Below the pieces are notes generated by a model. The model saw nothing but the letters and a program-made list of their open reading frames with translations, searched no databases and had not been told where the DNA came from. Below are positions 45,417 to 53,478 of a stretch of 64,000 nt of DNA, piece after piece; the first letter of the stretch is position 1, and every line of letters begins with the position of its first letter. Source of the DNA: JAAZNO01 sp012798275 (GTDB lineage: Bacteria; Chloroflexota; Anaerolineae; B4-G1; SLSP01); contig DAOPQD010000005.1 of assembly GCA_035347995.1 (NCBI GenBank), positions 7,145-71,144 of the forward strand, written 5' to 3'. Both the position numbers and the translations under genes were made by a program.

Positions 45417-45956
45417 CTATTCGGGCAAGTGCAATTCCTGACCCACGCGGATGAGGTTGGGGTCCTTGATCTGATCGCGGTTGAGTTCGAAGATCTCCGG
45501 CCAGCGGGCGGCGCTGCCCAGCTGTTCCCTGGCGATCTTGCTCAGGCTGTCGCCGGGCTTGACCACATAAGTCCGCTTTTTAGCCTCCGCGGCAGCCTGG
45601 ACCGCTGCAGCGCGTTCCTCCGCAATCCGGGCTGCTTCCTCAGCCAGCTGCTTCTCCAACTCCTGTTTGCGCGCCGCCGCTTCCGCCTCGAACTTCGCAT
45701 GGGAAGCCGCCACACGCGCCTGAGCCTCAGCGGCCTTAACGGCCTCTTCGGCCTCTTTAGCCTTGCGCTCCGCTTCAGCCGCCCGCGCCTCAGCGAGTTG
45801 ACGCAAGGCCGCTTCACGCGCCGCTTCAGCCTTGGCTTCTTCCGCGGCCTTGGCAGCTTCTGCAGCGGCCTCTTTCTCATCGCGCGTGGTCAGCGCATCA
45901 ACAGCCCTGTCAAACAACCCGGGCTTCTTTTTTTTCTCCTCTTCAGCCATTTCCAT
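45417..45956 (-). CDS. Coiled-coil protein with C-terminal LysM domain
   Basis: 179 residues. Residues 1-125 are a charged Ala/Glu/Lys/Arg-rich helix (long coiled coil, TolA-like). A LysM domain (about 128-178) follows: YVVKPGDSLSKIAREQLG, then NPDQ-like NRDQIKDPNLIRVGQELHLP. No signal peptide or transmembrane segment, so it is probably cytosolic, like the BON-LysM protein YgaU/Kbp. The low-complexity region also creates spurious frames. Upstream lies the DhaL-like gene, with 45 nt between. Confidence 0.85.
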   Translation of the reverse strand: MEMAEEEKKKKPGLFDRAVDALTTRDEKEAAAEAAKAAEEAKAEAAREAALRQLAEARAAEAERKAKEAEEAVKAAEAQARVAASHAKFEAEAAARKQELEKQLAEEAARIAEERAAAVQAAAEAKKRTYVVKPGDSLSKIAREQLGSAARWPEIFELNRDQIKDPNLIRVGQELHLPE

Positions 45957-46001
45957 TCCTCCTCTACTAAAATGTTTGATCGTATGAAGTATGAACTGGA
46001 A

Positions 46002-46799
46002 CTACTTGCGACCCAGAAAAGCCTGCAACATACTCTGCGCGATCAGGCTACCCGCTGCGGCGCGCGGCGTCACAGGTTTCTGAGTCTGCCCACCCAACAA
46101 GGCTTTGATCAAAGCCTGCTGCATGGCCTGTGAAGAGTCGGCGCCCGTCTGCCGGGCCTGGAAGTAAGCGATGCCGGCAGGGAGCAACCGCTCCAGTACC
46201 TCCCCCAGGTCAAGGGTGTCGTCCTGAGCGGGAGCCGTTGGCTGCGCCGGCGGGGGAGGCGCCGTCTGTGAGGGCGACACGCCTATCAGCCCCTTCAACA
46301 GATCCATCAAGCTCCCGCCTGACGTAGGTTGCGGCTCAGGAGCTGGCTCCGGCTGCGCCTGCCGGGCACCGGCCATGCCCAACACCATATCGAGCACGCT
46401 TTCCGTCGGCTGCCCTTCCTGCGGATTGCCGGTTGCCGGCACAGCTCCCAGAAGCGATTCGATCAACGTCATCACGTCGCCCTGTTCCAGCGACGTATGT
46501 CCACCCAGCTTTTGGGCGGCCTGAGCTAAACCCTGGCTGTAATAAGGGCTGGTTCCACCTCGCCCCTGCACCTGCAACGTCTCAGCGGCGCGCTGCAGCG
46601 CCTCAGCAGGCGGTTTGTCTCCCTGCGAGGACAGCGCCCCGGTGATGATTTGCAGGTTCTGCACCATATTGTCGCCGTGATTGCCATTGAAACCATCCAG
46701 CGCATTGATTTCTTCTCGCTGCGCCGCCACACTGCGAAGTGCGGCTCCAAAAAGGTCGGCAAGAGTTGGGGAAGTTTGTGATTTAACCGTCTCTGACAT
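46002..46799 (-). CDS. DhaL/DAK2-like protein with proline-rich linkers
   Basis: 265 residues from ATG 46799 (GGAGG 4 nt upstream). Residues 25-110 hold REEINALDGFNGNHGDNMVQN, given in parts as REEINALDG and GNHGDNMVQN, which recalls the DAK2/DhaL metal-binding block (NALNVFPVPDGDTGTNM). The Asp-rich core is altered, so kinase chemistry is doubtful. Pro/Gln-rich linkers separate two further short helical blocks (SLMDLLKGLIG and LGEVLERLLPAG). Function unknown; assignment tentative. Confidence 0.5.
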   Translation of the reverse strand: MSETVKSQTSPTLADLFGAALRSVAAQREEINALDGFNGNHGDNMVQNLQIITGALSSQGDKPPAEALQRAAETLQVQGRGGTSPYYSQGLAQAAQKLGGHTSLEQGDVMTLIESLLGAVPATGNPQEGQPTESVLDMVLGMAGARQAQPEPAPEPQPTSGGSLMDLLKGLIGVSPSQTAPPPPAQPTAPAQDDTLDLGEVLERLLPAGIAYFQARQTGADSSQAMQQALIKALLGGQTQKPVTPRAAAGSLIAQSMLQAFLGRK

Positions 46800-46894
46800 A
46801 GCGCCTCCATCACTCATCGCTCTGAAAGAAGAACAGTGGCGTGCCAGACGTCACCCTGGCGAACTTTGACTGCAGGAGTAACAACGTTACCTTC

Positions 46895-46922
46895 ATCTTA
46901 GCGGAGTTCATAATAATGTCAA
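46895..46922 (-). promoter_or_regulatory. Promoter for the DhaL-like/LysM genes
   Basis: On the minus strand TTGACA (46922-46917) and TAAGAT (46900-46895) with 16-nt spacing; start near 46888, about 90 nt before the ATG. Confidence 0.65.
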
Positions 46923-46989
46923 TACCCCGGACATCAATTCAAAATGCATTATTTTAACATATAACAAAATATCCCATGGCCCCGACGTC

Positions 46990-47076
46990 TCAAGAAGCCC
47001 GCCCGGCGCCGGGGCGACTTTCTCCGGGATGTTTCTGCGACCACAGCCGATACACCCAGCAATAGCCTTTGTAGAG
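46990..47076 (-). pseudogene. Detached C-terminal tail of the pentapeptide-repeat gene
   Basis: On the minus strand, codons after the miniature element continue the pre-insertion frame: LYK-GYCWVYRLWSQKHPGE and on to a TGA at 46990. Joining this to the pentapeptide gene across one copy of the TTGTAGAG target restores a 25-residue longer C-terminus. The tail is now untranslated. Confidence 0.8.
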
Positions 47077-47373
47077 GTAACTGTTCAGCCACTGACTAAA
47101 AAACGCAAGATTTCCTGGTGATCGCTGAAGATTGAGAATCAACTTTTGCCCCCTATCCCCTGGCCCCTTCCCCCCGCGCGCGGGGGGAAGGGGAACTTTT
47201 TTTGTGGGGTTTTGCAGGCGGGCTACGCCCGCCTGCAAAACCCCTTATTTTTTCTCCCCCTCCCCAACGGCGCAAACGCCGTTGGGGAGGGGGCAGGGGG
47301 TGGGGCAAAAGCTACAGCTTACAAAGGTTCATCCATCGCCGTCGAGCTACCTGGCGCCAGGCTGAACAGTCAC
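47077..47373. mobile_element. Miniature inverted-repeat element, copy 2, with 8-bp target duplication
   Basis: A 297-bp element with inverted ends GTAACTGTTCAGCC (47077-47090) and GGCTGAACAGTCAC (47360-47373), 13 of 14 matching. The direct duplication TTGTAGAG lies on both sides (47069-47076, 47374-47381). It contains three palindromes: a CCCCTTCC-type stem around CGCGCG (about 47160-47195), a GGGGTTTTGCAGGCGGGC type (about 47207-47246), and a CTCCCCAACGGCG type (about 47260-47293). The middle palindrome is absent from copy 1. No coding capacity. Confidence 0.92.
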
Positions 47374-48224
47374 TTGTAGAGAATATCAGGAGCAAAACAG
47401 AACGTCAGCCCTCCCACAAGCGCCGCCGGGACGCCGCCGATGAGTAAGCCTCGCGTTTCGGGGAGTTGAAGCCAGGCCGTCATTGCCACCATCAGCCACA
47501 GGAAAAGCGCCAGCGAGAATGGCACGATGGCAGCAAAAACGCTGAGCCTGGTGAATAACGGCATGAGCCGGCTTTCCAGAGCCTTGGGATTCCGCAAACC
47601 GCGCACCAGCAGCCAGATGCGTCCGGAAATCTGGGCGTCGCGTAAATCCGTGCCACCGACCGTCGTGCGATCCCAGATAGCGCCTTCCAGGTGCGCCCCT
47701 TTCAAAACCGTGTGCTGGAATTTCGCCCTCAGGAGAATGGCGCCCTCCAAATCGGCGCCGGTCAAATCGGCATAGGCGAGATCCGCCCCGCTAAGATCGG
47801 CGCGCAGGAAGGTGGCCCCGCGCAAATCCGCGCCAACAAGGTTCGCCCCGGTCAGGGTAGCATGATCCAAGACAGCGCCGGGCAGCTGCGCCCGTTGCAG
47901 CATGGCCGCGCTCAGGTCAGCATGTTCAAGGTTGGCGTGCGCCAGCGCCGCGCTGGTGAGATTCGCCTCACAGAACATCGCGCCGGCAGCCTGGGCCGTC
48001 TCTAAATCCGCGTGGACGAGACTGGCTTTGGTGAAATCGGCCTGGTGCAGATTCAGGTTGCGCAATCTGGCATTATCAAGGCGCGCGTGGCAGAATCTGG
48101 CCCCCGCGAGTTCACACTTCTCGAAAGCCGCCTCTCGCAAATCCGCATACGCAAAATCGCGGAGGGTGAAATCTTCCCCTTTAAATGTCTGGCCAAAGAA
48201 CTGCTTATCTGTCGCGCCTGCCAT
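47370..48224 (-). CDS. Pentapeptide-repeat protein with C-terminal membrane segments (C-terminus altered by insertion)
   Basis: 284 residues. About 35 tandem A(D/N)Lxx-type pentapeptides (residues 15-200) form a right-handed quadrilateral beta-helix, followed by two hydrophobic segments (about 227-247 and 260-277). It is likely a membrane-tethered scaffold of unknown role. The stop codon is supplied by the end of the miniature element. Before insertion the protein ran about 25 residues longer. A GGAGGGG site lies 5 nt before the ATG. Confidence 0.88.
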   Translation of the reverse strand: MAGATDKQFFGQTFKGEDFTLRDFAYADLREAAFEKCELAGARFCHARLDNARLRNLNLHQADFTKASLVHADLETAQAAGAMFCEANLTSAALAHANLEHADLSAAMLQRAQLPGAVLDHATLTGANLVGADLRGATFLRADLSGADLAYADLTGADLEGAILLRAKFQHTVLKGAHLEGAIWDRTTVGGTDLRDAQISGRIWLLVRGLRNPKALESRLMPLFTRLSVFAAIVPFSLALFLWLMVAMTAWLQLPETRGLLIGGVPAALVGGLTFCFAPDILYK

Positions 48225-48345
48225 CTTCCCCTCCTTATCATGCCGCGCCTGAAACGCCGCTCACATCTTAGTACAGCAAGACATCGCGGATATATCAACG
48301 CGGATTGAATGTTGACCTCACCACCGCAACGGACAATGCTCCGAC

Positions 48346-49320
48346 TCAAGCGTAGACTTGAGGGTTGACGCAATGCGGCAGGCGTTCGCCGCGCAGGCCC
48401 GCCAGCAGGTTTTCGGCAGCGAGGACGGCCATCCGCGTGCGCGCAGTGACACTGGCGCTAGCGATGTGCGGCGTGATGAGGCAATTGGGCAGTCCTACCA
48501 GCGGATGGGTCGGCGGCAGCGGCTCGGGATCGGTCACATCGAGCGCGGCGCCGGCGATCCAGCCCTCGCGCAACGCCTGGAGCAGCGCCTCCTGTTGCAC
48601 CACCGCCCCACGCGCCGTGTTGATGAGGATCGCGGTAGGCCGCATCCTTCGCAGCTCGCGCGCCCCGATCAGACCGCGCGTCTCCGGCGTGAGCGGGCAG
48701 TGGAGGCTCACGAAATCCGCCTCAGCCAACAACGTCTCCAAGGGCACACACTCCGCGCCCAGCGCTGCCCCTTCCGCCTTGCAGCGCGGGTCGGTGAACA
48801 GGACCCGCATGGCAAACCCCTTGCCGCGCCGCGCCATCGCCTGCCCGATGCGGCCCAGTCCGATCACGCCGAGCGTCGCGCCCCAGACATCCTGACCCAG
48901 CAACGTCTGCGGTCCCCACGTATGCCATTCGCCCTGCCGGACGTTGGCGCTGCCCTCCGGGAGGCGTCGCGCCGCCGCCATCAACAAGGCGAAGGCGAAA
49001 TCAGCGGTCGCGTCGGTGAGGACGTCGGGGGTATTGCCCACGGGAATGCGCCGCGCCGTCGCCGCGGCGACGTCAATGTTGTCATAGCCCACGGCATATT
49101 GGCTGATGACGCGCAAGCGCGGGGCGGCGGCCAGAAGCGCCGCATCAATCGGATCCGAAAGCAGGGTAAGCAGCCCTTCCGCCTCGGCGACGGCCTCCAG
49201 CAACGTCTCGCGGGGCACCGGCAGAGGCGAGGGCCAGACCTGGACTTCGCCTTCGGCCCGGAGCAAGTCCAGGCCGGCAGCGGGAATTTGGCGGGTGACA
49301 TAGATGCGAGGGCGGTTCAT
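48346..49320 (-). CDS. D-isomer-specific 2-hydroxyacid dehydrogenase (glyoxylate/hydroxypyruvate reductase-like)
   Basis: 324 residues. NAD-binding motif [15 protein letters not shown] near 151-165, Arg in NTARGAVV near 235 (substrate carboxylate), Glu in [10 protein letters not shown] near 262, and His in [10 protein letters not shown] near 283. It reduces a 2-keto acid such as glyoxylate or hydroxypyruvate with NAD(P)H. GGAGG precedes the ATG. No pathway neighbours help fix the substrate. Confidence 0.93.
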   Translation of the reverse strand: MNRPRIYVTRQIPAAGLDLLRAEGEVQVWPSPLPVPRETLLEAVAEAEGLLTLLSDPIDAALLAAAPRLRVISQYAVGYDNIDVAAATARRIPVGNTPDVLTDATADFAFALLMAAARRLPEGSANVRQGEWHTWGPQTLLGQDVWGATLGVIGLGRIGQAMARRGKGFAMRVLFTDPRCKAEGAALGAECVPLETLLAEADFVSLHCPLTPETRGLIGARELRRMRPTAILINTARGAVVQQEALLQALREGWIAGAALDVTDPEPLPPTHPLVGLPNCLITPHIASASVTARTRMAVLAAENLLAGLRGERLPHCVNPQVYA

Positions 49321-49351
49321 GGTCGGATTCCTCCTTTTGGGAAAATGCCCC

Positions 49352-49380
49352 TTGTCAAAATGCCTGTTTCAGTGTACACT
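49352..49380 (+). promoter_or_regulatory. Promoter for the recX leader
   Basis: TTGTCA (49352-49357) and TACACT (49375-49380) with 17-nt spacing. Expected start near 49387, giving a leader of about 427 nt before recX. Confidence 0.6.
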
Positions 49381-49386
49381 TGTTGA

Positions 49387-49800
49387 GTATACGGTTGGTG
49401 GCGGATTTGACAAACCGACCGCATGAAAGAGCTTTTTTCCGGCAATCATTGCCGCCGCCAGGAATTGAATGCCGTTTTGAGCCGCGCCGGACTGCTACTG
49501 GAGTAGAAAGCGCAGTTCAAGACTCTCAGGGTGACACACCCTGACGCTGGAAAGCTGTAGCCGTTGACGAACCCCGGCCGGGGATAAATCAGGTTTTGCG
49601 CGAGGCCGGGTTCAAGCATTGACCAGCTACCTCAGACAGGCTCTTAGCCTTAAAGGGTTTATGCGACTGCTGCCAGATAAAGGGTAGGGCAGCGGCAAGA
49701 GGGTTAAGAGAAAGATGGTGTAGGCCGTTCCCAACACTTTGGGGAACGGTGGTTTGTGCTATACAACACGGCTACGGCCTTCTGGCTGTAGCCGTGTCTG
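49387..49800 (+). ncRNA. Candidate structured RNA / long leader upstream of recX
   Basis: Multiple strong pairings: TCAGGGTG with CACCCTGA (about 49527-49546), CCCGGCC with GGCCGGG (about 49566-49608), and CTCTTA with TAAGAG (about 49645 and 49705). The last pair encloses GCTGCC with GGCAGC. Downstream are CCGTTCCC with GGGAACGG (49725-49732, 49742-49749) and a final hairpin ACACGGCTAC with GTAGCCGTGT (49766-49775, 49788-49797) followed by CTGTTTT. It has no open reading frame of interest. It could be an independent RNA or a cis-regulatory leader for recX-rny. No RNase P, tmRNA, SRP or known riboswitch consensus is visible. Confidence 0.5.
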
Positions 49801-49813
49801 TTTTGGAGAGTGC

Positions 49814-50455
49814 ATGAGCGGAAGGATCACCGCCCTGGAACCGCAGAAGCATTCCAGTGAGCGGGTCAACGTGTATCTGGATGGGGAATTCGCGTTTGGG
49901 TTGGCTCTCAGCGCCGCAGTATCGCTGCACCTCGGGGAAACCCTCACTGACCCCGAGATTGCCGCGCTAAAGGCCACCGATGAAGTGGAACGCGCCCGCG
50001 AGAAAGCGTTAAATTATCTCTCATATCGCCCGCGCAGCGAGGCTGAAGTCCGACGCTATCTCGAGGAACGGGAATTCTCCCCCCAGACCGTGGATGAGGT
50101 CATCGAGCGTCTTTGCCAGGTGGGGTTGATAGATGACGATGCTTTCGCCAGATTCTGGGTCGAGAACCGCAGCCGGTTCCGTCCCCGAGGCGAACGCGCG
50201 TTGGCGCAGGAATTGCGACAGCACGGCATTGCTCCCGCGGTCATCACCAAAGCATTGGGCGATTATGATGCCGTCGCGGCAGCCGAGACGTATGCCCGCG
50301 AGCAAGCGCGGCGGTTAGCCGGCTTGCCCCCTGAACAATTCCGTCGCCGTCTGGCTGAACGCCTGGCACGTCGTGGCTTTGCGTATGACCTCATTGAAGA
50401 CCTCCTCACGCGCTATGCCTCTCCCGATGCCATCAATCTAGAAATCGAGGAGTGA
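49814..50455 (+). CDS. recX: Regulatory protein RecX
   Basis: 213 residues from ATG 49814 (GGAGAG upstream; a longer frame has no family match). RecX modulates RecA filaments. Three-helix repeats are seen: REKALNYLSYRPRSEAEVRRYL near 60-81, GLIDDDAFARFWVENR near 104-119, and GERALAQELRQHGI near 125. The recX start lies right after the leader's last hairpin. Its stop is adjacent to the rny start, indicating an operon. Confidence 0.92.
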   Translation: MSGRITALEPQKHSSERVNVYLDGEFAFGLALSAAVSLHLGETLTDPEIAALKATDEVERAREKALNYLSYRPRSEAEVRRYLEEREFSPQTVDEVIERLCQVGLIDDDAFARFWVENRSRFRPRGERALAQELRQHGIAPAVITKALGDYDAVAAAETYAREQARRLAGLPPEQFRRRLAERLARRGFAYDLIEDLLTRYASPDAINLEIEE

Positions 50456-50460
50456 AATAC

Positions 50461-51990
50461 ATGGAATGGATCTACGCAGTCATCGCAGCACTGCTGGGAT
50501 TGGCTATTGGCGGAGCGGTCGGCTACTTCTTCCGCCAACAGCAATATCAACAGCAAATGGGGAATCTGGAGGGCATGCGCAAGCGGCTCTTGGAGGAATC
50601 CGAGAAGCAAGCGCGCGAAATCGTGCTCGCCGCACGCGACGAGAGCTACCGCCTGCGAGAGGAGGCCGACAAGGAGCTCGAGACGCGCCGCACGCAGTTG
50701 CGACAGGAAGAAGAACGCCTGCAACGCCGGCGGGAACAGCTGGACCAGCGCCAGGAACAGATGGACCGCAAAGAGCAGGCGCTGAACAAACGGCAGAGCA
50801 CCGTTGACAAGCGCTGGAACGAGTTGGAAAAACTGGAGACCCAACGTCGGGAAGAATTGGAGCGGGTCGCCAATCTTTCTACTGAAGAAGCGCGCAACAT
50901 TCTGCTGGAGCAGGTAGCGCAGGAGACCCGGCAGGACATGGCGCGGGTGATCCGCGAAGAGGAGTTCTACGCTCAGGAAGAGGCCGAGCGGCGGGCGCGA
51001 CAGATCATCACCACGGCGGTGCAGCGCATCGCCGGCGAGCAGGTGGCGGAACTGACCACCAAGACCATCGAAATCCCCTCCGACGAACTCAAAGGTCGCA
51101 TCATCGGGCGCGGCGGACGCAACATCCGCGTCTTCGAGCAAAAAGCCGGCGTGGATGTGATTGTGGATGACAGCCCTGAGGTGATCACCATCTCGTCCTT
51201 CGACCCCATCCGGCGCGAGGTGGCGGCGCGAACGATGCACAAGCTCGTCGCCGATGGACGCATCCACCCGGCGCGCATCGAGCAATTGCTGGCGAAATCC
51301 CGCAAGGAAGTGGCGGACACGATCCGCGAACAGGGCGAGCGCGCCGTCTATGAGGCGGAAGTGCCGGGCCTGCATCCTGAAATCGTCAAACTGTTGGGAC
51401 AGCTCTACTTCCGCACCAGCTACGGCCAGAATCAGCTGGCACATTCGATCGAGGTTGCCAAGCTCGCCAGCCTGTTGGCGGCAGAGCTCGGCGCTGACGA
51501 GAAAATCTCCCGCATGGGAGGGCTGCTGCACGACCTGGGAAAGGCCGTGGATTTTGAGGTCGAGGGCACCCACGCGGCCATCGGGGCCGAAATCGCCCGG
51601 CGGTACGGCGTGCCCGAGACGGTGGTCAACTGCATTGAGGGGCACCATCACGAAGTGGATCAGACGTCCCTGGAGGCGGTGCTCGTCGAAGCGGCCGATG
51701 CCATCTCTGGCGCACGCCCCGGGGCGCGGCGCGAAAGCCTGGAGCACTACATCAAGCGCATCCGCACGCTGGAGGAAATCGCCCACTCCTTCAACGGCGT
51801 CGAGGAATCCTACGCGATCCAGGCCGGGCGCGAGGTGCGCATCATCGTCAAGCCCGGCGAGATTGATGACCTGGATGCCCTGCGGCTTTCCCGCGAGGTC
51901 GCCCGCAAGATCGAGGACACGCTGCAATATCCGGGGCAGATCAAGGTGACGGTGATCCGCGAGACGCGCTCGGTAGAATACGCCAAGTAA
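50461..51990 (+). CDS. rny: Ribonuclease Y
   Basis: 509 residues from ATG 50461 (GAGGAG upstream; an in-frame GTG at 50452 overlaps the recX stop). It is an endoribonuclease that initiates mRNA decay at the membrane. The N-terminal transmembrane helix is about 4-24, followed by a long coiled coil (25-190), KH domain (GRIIGRGGRNIRVFE near 212-226), and HD domain (LLHDLGKAVD near 357-366). It is followed by a strong terminator. Confidence 0.97.
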   Translation: MEWIYAVIAALLGLAIGGAVGYFFRQQQYQQQMGNLEGMRKRLLEESEKQAREIVLAARDESYRLREEADKELETRRTQLRQEEERLQRRREQLDQRQEQMDRKEQALNKRQSTVDKRWNELEKLETQRREELERVANLSTEEARNILLEQVAQETRQDMARVIREEEFYAQEEAERRARQIITTAVQRIAGEQVAELTTKTIEIPSDELKGRIIGRGGRNIRVFEQKAGVDVIVDDSPEVITISSFDPIRREVAARTMHKLVADGRIHPARIEQLLAKSRKEVADTIREQGERAVYEAEVPGLHPEIVKLLGQLYFRTSYGQNQLAHSIEVAKLASLLAAELGADEKISRMGGLLHDLGKAVDFEVEGTHAAIGAEIARRYGVPETVVNCIEGHHHEVDQTSLEAVLVEAADAISGARPGARRESLEHYIKRIRTLEEIAHSFNGVEESYAIQAGREVRIIVKPGEIDDLDALRLSREVARKIEDTLQYPGQIKVTVIRETRSVEYAK

Positions 51991-52011
51991 GCACGGGCTT
52001 CCCGAACGTCC

Positions 52012-52046
52012 ATCCGGCGCAGCGACGCAGCTGCGCCGGATTTTTT
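52012..52046 (+). terminator. Rho-independent terminator after rny
   Basis: ATCCGGCGCAG (52012-52022) pairs with CTGCGCCGGAT (52031-52041), then TTTTTT. Confidence 0.93.
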
Positions 52047-52385
52047 AACCGTCGGCAGCGGGGGACTCCAGCCGCGGCAGACGGACCCGCACCGCGCTGC
52101 CCTCCTCCGGCCAGCTCTCGATGGTGATGACGCCATGCAGCCCTTCGACCAGGGCTTTGGCGATCGGCAGTCCCAACCCGAATCCCGCAGCCTCCGTAGC
52201 CGCGTCCCGGTAAAAGCGGTCGAAGACGGGCGGCAGCAGCTCCGGCGCGATGCCCGGCCCTCCATCGCGCACTTCGAGCAGCACAGACGTGGCTTCCACC
52301 GTGACGGTGACCGTGATGGGACCTTGCGAGTGCTTCGGCGACGGGATCGAGGAACAGCGCGTTGGGGTCGGCGCCAAGCCGTGAC
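52045..52385 (-). pseudogene. Remnant of a sensor histidine kinase
   Basis: On the minus strand a HATPase_c C-terminus is readable: LLEVRDGGPGIAPE, VFDRFYRDAAT, FGLGLPIAKAL and EEGSAVRVRLPRL before the stop at 52045. Upstream, ADPNALF appears in a different frame and the KHSQGP piece follows with part of the domain missing between them. No start codon, dimerisation domain or sensor remains. It is an eroded gene, cut by the promoter region of the divergent glycosyltransferase. Confidence 0.75.
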
Positions 52386-52405
52386 CCCGCGCAGAACGCG
52401 CACAC

Positions 52406-52433
52406 TTGTCAGACTTCCAAGAGTGAGTATACT
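52406..52433 (+). promoter_or_regulatory. Promoter for the glycosyltransferase gene
   Basis: TTGTCA (52406-52411) and TATACT (52428-52433) with 16-nt spacing, about 45 nt before the start codon. Confidence 0.7.
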
Positions 52434-52477
52434 GAAAACACTGGCGTATGACAGTAACTCGCACACGAGGGAATAAC

Positions 52478-53413
52478 ATGAATCCACGGTTCTCAGTTGT
52501 AGCCCCAGTATTTAATGAAGAAGCGCTGATCGAGGAATTCTACCAGCGCGTCCGCAATGTGATGGAAGGGATAGGCGAGCCGTGGGAGCTCGTGCTCGTC
52601 AACGATGGCAGCCGCGACCGCTCCCCGCAGCTGCTGGATCAACTTTACGCCCAAGACCCCGAACATGTCGTCGTCCTCCATTTCTCCCGCAATTTTGGGC
52701 ACCAGCTGGCCATCACCGCCGGGTCGGATTACGCCCGCGGGGACGCCGTGACCGTCATTGATTCCGACCTGCAAGATCCGCCGGAGGTCATCCCCGAATT
52801 TATCGCCAAATGGCGCGAGGGATACGAGGTCGTCTACGGCGTGCGCGCTGAACGCGAGGGGGAGACGTGGTTCAAGCTCTTCACCGCCGACCTCTTCTAC
52901 CGGCTCATCCAGGCGCTCACGGATGTCGTCATCCCCATGGAAGCGGGCGATTTCCGCCTGCTGGACCGCAAGGTGGTGGAAGTGATGCGGGAGATGCACG
53001 AGGGGCACCGCTTCGTGCGCGCGATGGTGTCGTGGGTCGGCTTCCGGCAGATCGGCGTGCCCTATCGCCGGTTAGCGCGCAAAGCGGGGGAGAGCAAGTA
53101 TCCCTTCCGCAAGATGTTTCGGCTGGCGCTGGACGCCATCACGGGCTTCTCCTTCCTCCCCCTGAAGCTGGCCCTGTGGTGCGGCGCGCTGGCCACGGTC
53201 GCCGGGCTGATCATGGCGCTGGTATTACTCATCCTGCGGCTCAACGGCAGCATGCCCCTCGCCGGACAAGGACTCACCGCCAGCCTCGTCCTCTTCATGG
53301 GCGGCGTGCAGCTCCTGGTCATGGGCATCTTGGGCGAGTACCTCGGACGCATCTACGATGAAGTCCGGCGCCGTCCGCTATACATCATCCGCGAAATCAA
53401 ACGCCAGGAATAA
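52478..53413 (+). CDS. Family 2 glycosyltransferase (DPM1/ArnC/GtrB-like)
   Basis: 311 residues from ATG 52478 (GAGGG upstream). GT-A fold: VVAPVFNEEALIEEFY near 6-21, LVNDGSRDRS near 38, VIDSDLQDPPE near 93-103 with the metal-binding DxD-like Asp pair, and the GAGDFRLL-type block EAGDFRLLDRKV. Two C-terminal transmembrane helices (about 223-246 and 260-284) fit enzymes that charge polyprenyl phosphate with a sugar at the membrane. The sugar is unknown. Confidence 0.93.
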   Translation: MNPRFSVVAPVFNEEALIEEFYQRVRNVMEGIGEPWELVLVNDGSRDRSPQLLDQLYAQDPEHVVVLHFSRNFGHQLAITAGSDYARGDAVTVIDSDLQDPPEVIPEFIAKWREGYEVVYGVRAEREGETWFKLFTADLFYRLIQALTDVVIPMEAGDFRLLDRKVVEVMREMHEGHRFVRAMVSWVGFRQIGVPYRRLARKAGESKYPFRKMFRLALDAITGFSFLPLKLALWCGALATVAGLIMALVLLILRLNGSMPLAGQGLTASLVLFMGGVQLLVMGILGEYLGRIYDEVRRRPLYIIREIKRQE

Positions 53414-53478
53414 GTGCCGCAGCTGCTTTCCCTGGAAAGTCTGTTTTCAACAATGAGCTTTATCACAAGGAGCATCAC

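Noticed and set aside
47150..47300. CRISPR-like clustered palindromes
   Set aside because: There is no repeat-spacer pattern; the palindromes differ from each other and belong to one transposable element.
49387..49800. RNase P RNA, tmRNA or SRP RNA
   Set aside because: The conserved core sequences of these RNAs (for example GAGGAAAGTCC for RNase P, the tRNA-like ends of tmRNA, the SRP tetraloop domain) are not present.
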